From Candidatus Aenigmatarchaeota archaeon (GTDB lineage: Archaea > Aenigmatarchaeota > Aenigmatarchaeia > GW2011-AR5 > JAHLMP01), in contig JAHLMP010000004.1 in assembly GCA_018920315.1 (NCBI GenBank), positions 2,753 through 64,617 of the forward strand: a DNA stretch of 61,865 bases, given 5' to 3'. The notes under the pieces are model-generated. The model saw only the letters and a program-made list of their open reading frames with translations. It was not told where the DNA came from and ran no database searches. The position numbers and the translations under genes were made by a program. This document shows positions 58,591-61,865 of the stretch, in pieces. The stretch's first letter is position 1. Every line of letters starts with the position of its first letter.

Positions 58591-59874
58591 TTACAGAGAA
58601 ATATTCAAAAGCCACTTCCATAACGGCTTGAAAACAATTTTCTTATTCTCAACCTTAATCTCACCCTCATAATCCCATGTAATTATTAGCAAGTTCTTGC
58701 ATCTTAACAACTTGCTCGCTTTGAGCAAAGCCTTAAGCTCTCTTTTTTCTATTTCATCTTTGCTTGAAGCGTAAGTTACTTGAATCAATTGCTTTATCTT
58801 CAAGCCTTCTTTCAAGACAAAATCAACTTCATTTTGTTGATAATCCTTGAAGTAGAAAATTTCTTGTTTACCAAACCAGTAACTCTTTCTTCTTTGTAAT
58901 TCTATGGCAACTAAATTTTCCATTAGTTTGCCGAAATTTTCTGAGGTTCTAAAAGATACTGAAGTTATTATGCCATTATCTGCGCAATAAATTTTTTTAG
59001 GTGCAAGTATTTGCTCTTTTATCTTTGGAGAAAATCTTTCTAAAATAAAAAATAAGAAAGCGGACTCTAAATGATCTACCCATTTTGAAATAGTTCTAAC
59101 ACTTACTTTCAAAAAGTTTCTTAATGAATTATAGGTAATCTCGTTAGAAGAATTTGAAACTAAAAAGCGAGAAAATTCTTTAAATGTTCTATTGTTTTTT
59201 ATATTAAATCTTTGAATTACATCCCTCTCCACTATATCCTTGTAGTTCTCTACTATAAAAATTCTTCCAAGTTTTTCTACAAGTGGGAATCCTCCTTTCT
59301 TTAAATAATCTGAAGCCAATTTCTTAATTTTAACGATTCTTTCTGTAATATAAAATTCCCTTTTAGAAAAATCTATATTATTAAATGTAAGATATTCTCT
59401 GAAACTAAAAGGAAATAATTCGTAATTTATATGCCTTCCTGTCAAGAATGTAGAAAGTTCTTTACTCAAAAGTCTTGCATTGCTTCCAGTTATAATAACC
59501 TTTTTTGTTGACAAGATTCTTGCAACAAATCTTTCCCATCCAGGAATGTTTTGAATCTCATCAAAAATTAAGAGATCTACATTTCCTTTTATTGAGTATA
59601 AAGCTTCGAGAACTTTATTGAGCTCCTTTGCATCAATTTCTAATCTTTCATCCTCAAAATTGATATATCCAAAATTCTCATCTTCAGAAAGTTGAAAAGC
59701 AAATATAGATTTTCCACATCTTCTAATACCAAGGATTATGTTTGCAACATCTCTTACTATTCTATCTTTAACAAAATTCAAATTTTCTCTTTTTACTATA
59801 TTTTCTTCTTTGAATTTTCTTTTCATTTCTTCCTCTCTTTCAATTATGGCCGACTTTATTTCTTCTATTCCCAT
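58591..59874 (-). CDS. AAA ATPase with DUF4143-like C-terminus (paralog B)
   Basis: NIILGIRRCGKSIFAFQL, LLIFDEIQNIPGWERF, ITGSNARLLSKELSTFLTGRH, shared C-terminal block YFKDYQQNEVDFVLKEGLKIKQLIQVTYASSKDEIEKRELKALLKASKLLRCKNLLIITWDYEGEIKVENKKIVFKPLWKWLLNIS. Confidence 0.9.
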   Translation of the reverse strand: MGIEEIKSAIIEREEEMKRKFKEENIVKRENLNFVKDRIVRDVANIILGIRRCGKSIFAFQLSEDENFGYINFEDERLEIDAKELNKVLEALYSIKGNVDLLIFDEIQNIPGWERFVARILSTKKVIITGSNARLLSKELSTFLTGRHINYELFPFSFREYLTFNNIDFSKREFYITERIVKIKKLASDYLKKGGFPLVEKLGRIFIVENYKDIVERDVIQRFNIKNNRTFKEFSRFLVSNSSNEITYNSLRNFLKVSVRTISKWVDHLESAFLFFILERFSPKIKEQILAPKKIYCADNGIITSVSFRTSENFGKLMENLVAIELQRRKSYWFGKQEIFYFKDYQQNEVDFVLKEGLKIKQLIQVTYASSKDEIEKRELKALLKASKLLRCKNLLIITWDYEGEIKVENKKIVFKPLWKWLLNISL

Positions 59875-59915
59875 AGATATACATTGTTTTCAAATTATTT
59901 AAATATTTATATTTG

Positions 59916-59946
59916 TAGTATAAAGATTTAAAAAATATTTATACTA
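59916..59946. promoter_or_regulatory. inverted repeat TAGTATAAA-N13-TTTATACTA upstream of paralog B
   Basis: Perfect 9-bp arms by direct reading. Confidence 0.45.
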
Positions 59947-59973
59947 TGAATTATTAATATTAAAACCATATAA

Positions 59974-61263
59974 TTAAAAACTCAATAGCCATTTCCAAAG
60001 CGGTATACAATTTATACTTTTTCTATCAACCTTAATCTCACCCTCATAATCCCAAGTAATTATTAGCAAATCTTTGCACCTTAGCTCTTTGCTTGCTTTT
60101 AGCAAAGCTTTAATCTCACGTTTCTCTATCTCATCTCGAGCACTTGCGTAAGTTGCTTGAATCAATTGCTTTATCTTCAAGCCCTCTTTTAAAACAAAAT
60201 CAACTTCATTTTGTTGATAATCCTTGAAGTAGAAAATATCTATATTCTGATTTCTATATAATTCTAAAAATACGGCTTGTTCCATTAGTTTCCCTATATT
60301 TTCATCAAATTTTGACAATAAAGAAAAGTTTGGAATGCCGCAATCGCATAGATATATCTTGGGAATAGAAATCAAAATCCCTTTTTCTGAGTGATCAAAT
60401 TTTTTTAGAGTGAAACAAAACATAACATCTTGAAGCATTGAAATATATGAGTATAGAGAATTTTTGCTAACTTTAATTCCCATAGATTTAAATGTGTTAT
60501 AACACTTATGTATAGAAAATTCTTTTGAGAAAGATGATATAACTAATGATATAATCGTCTTAATAGCAGATAGGTTTTTAATTCTGAATCTCTCAACCAA
60601 ATCCTTAAAAATAACGAGATCTATATACTCTTTGAAAAACAATTTTTCATCTATGTTTTCTAACCATATTTGCGGAAAGCCACCCATTTGTAAGAATTTT
60701 CTTAGAATATTTTTTATTGTAGAATTCTCGTATGAAGAAAAAACATCTTTTTTTATATCAAAATTACAGATTGATAAAATTTCTTTAAAGTTAAATGGAA
60801 AGACTCTTGTTGTTAAACTCCTTCCTCTTAGTTGAGTGGCGATTTCCTTGCTCAACAGCTTTGAAGAAGAGCCTGTAACAAATATTTTGAATTTTTTCTT
60901 TTCGTAAAGAGAATAAACGATGTTTGTCCATCTCTCTAAAGCATGAATCTCATCTAAAAAAATATATGTTGGATATTTTCCGTATAGCTCATTATGAATA
61001 TGTATAATATCTGAAATCAATCTTCTTTCAATATTTTTAACCTCGTCTTCCTCAAAGTTTATAAAAAGATAATCTTCATTATTTAGTTTTAATTTGTTGA
61101 GTATAATATCGTATAGAAAATATGTCTTTCCTGCTCTTCTTGGCCCTATCATGCAAGAAATAAACTCTTTTGAAAGAGGAGTTGATATTAATCTTTCCTT
61201 AACAGCTATGTTTTTTATTTCTTCTTTTTTATTTAAAATATACCTTTCTATCGTTTCCCTCAT
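59974..61263 (-). CDS. AAA ATPase with DUF4143-like C-terminus (paralog C)
   Basis: CMIGPRRAGKTYFLYDII, YIFLDEIHALERW, VTGSSSKLLSKEIATQLRGR, same C-terminal block. Confidence 0.9.
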   Translation of the reverse strand: MRETIERYILNKKEEIKNIAVKERLISTPLSKEFISCMIGPRRAGKTYFLYDIILNKLKLNNEDYLFINFEEDEVKNIERRLISDIIHIHNELYGKYPTYIFLDEIHALERWTNIVYSLYEKKKFKIFVTGSSSKLLSKEIATQLRGRSLTTRVFPFNFKEILSICNFDIKKDVFSSYENSTIKNILRKFLQMGGFPQIWLENIDEKLFFKEYIDLVIFKDLVERFRIKNLSAIKTIISLVISSFSKEFSIHKCYNTFKSMGIKVSKNSLYSYISMLQDVMFCFTLKKFDHSEKGILISIPKIYLCDCGIPNFSLLSKFDENIGKLMEQAVFLELYRNQNIDIFYFKDYQQNEVDFVLKEGLKIKQLIQATYASARDEIEKREIKALLKASKELRCKDLLIITWDYEGEIKVDRKSINCIPLWKWLLSF

Positions 61264-61276
61264 AATCTATATTTAT

Positions 61277-61304
61277 AGGGAAAGATTTATAAAAATATTT
61301 CCCT
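61277..61304. promoter_or_regulatory. inverted repeat AGGGAAA-N14-TTTCCCT flanking paralog C TATA-like region
   Basis: Perfect 7-bp arms; same arm/spacer geometry as 56777..56804. Confidence 0.5.
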
Positions 61305-61310
61305 ATTTAT

Positions 61311-61432
61311 AGGGAAATATTCAAAAACCATTTCCATATAGGATTAAATAAAATTTTCTTATTCTCAACCTTAACCTCATCTTCATAATCCCAAGTAATT
61401 ATTGCAAGATTTCCAAACCTTTTCTATTAATA
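61311..61432 (-). pseudogene. second truncated relic of a DUF4143 ATPase 3' end
   Basis: Translates as RFGNLAIITWDYEDEVKVENKKILFNPIWKWFLNIS; shares the same upstream junction GCAAGATTTCCAAACCTTTTCTATTAATA with relic 1. Confidence 0.75.
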
Positions 61433-61479
61433 AGATTTTTGACAAGAACATTTTTAATCTGCTTAACTATTTTTATAAT

Positions 61480-61865
61480 ATGAAAAATGCCCCCAAGCCA
61501 TTAGTTTCAATAATAATCCCAACCTACAATTCAGAAAAGACAATAGCCAAATGCTTGGAAAGCATTAAAAATCAGAGTTATAAAAATATTGAGATTATTG
61601 TTGTTGACTCTTTTAGTTCTGATGGAACAGTTGAAATTTCTAAAGAATTTAGAGTAAATATTATTCAAACTGATTGGAAGCTTCTTGGAGCAAGATATTT
61701 AGGCTTTGAAAAATCTAAAGGAAATTTTATCCTAATGATGGATTCTGATCAGATTCTAAAAAATGAAAGTGTGATTAAAAGAGCTTTGCAATTGATGAAA
61801 AAATATGATATGCTCGTTCTTGAGGAATTTACTTATGAACCTAATTCGTGGATTCAAAAGCTTTT
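61480..61865 (+). CDS. GT2 family glycosyltransferase, C-terminus beyond window
   Basis: Hand translation MKNAPKPLVSIIIPTYNSEKTIAKCLESIKNQSYKNIEIIVVDSFSSDGTVEISKEF...MMDSDQIL. Confidence 0.9.
   Translation, partial: MKNAPKPLVSIIIPTYNSEKTIAKCLESIKNQSYKNIEIIVVDSFSSDGTVEISKEFRVNIIQTDWKLLGARYLGFEKSKGNFILMMDSDQILKNESVIKRALQLMKKYDMLVLEEFTYEPNSWIQKL

Noticed and set aside
52796-61432. Insertion sequence or MITE interpretation of the inverted repeats and relics
   Set aside because: No transposase, no target-site duplications I can define, and repeats coincide with promoter positions; kept only as an alternative
1-61865. CRISPR array or cas genes
   Set aside because: No regularly spaced direct repeats and no Cas-like ORFs seen

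Overview
The window is AT-rich archaeal chromosome, probably from a small-genome lineage; the exact taxon cannot be fixed by eye. Archaeal markers include aIF2-gamma, aIF5A, uS7, eS24, eS31, Spt4, Kae1, Top6A, Hjc, aCPSF1, proteasome beta, class II HMG-CoA reductase and an archaeal Ino1. Main blocks: (i) a type IV pilus/Tad-like secretion operon (2.4-9.7 kb); (ii) housekeeping genes (9.8-32.8 kb); (iii) an operon-like LuxE/LuxC/aldehyde dehydrogenase cluster headed by a winged-HTH-FIST protein with a palindromic promoter element (32.9-38.6 kb); (iv) a KaiC/RAD55-like pair, uS7, and a probable inositol-phospholipid cluster with tandem 23-bp palindromes upstream of Ino1 (38.7-44.5 kb); (v) a spt4/eS24/eS31/kae1 neighbourhood (44.5-47.9 kb); (vi) a surface-glycan region containing an AbiE-type toxin-antitoxin pair and an array of DUF4143/AAA ATPase paralogs sharing near-identical C-termini, plus truncated relics (48.3-61.9 kb). 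The most striking signal is in the tRNA genes. All five I can find appear interrupted, with about ten short introns in total. Four of the five carry an insertion at the same T-loop position (59/60), and two of the five appear to have three introns each. The second candidate for an undescribed system is the LuxE-LuxC-ALDH-FIST operon, which has no luciferase in the window. All assignments are from reading translations and DNA; no searches or folding programs were run.
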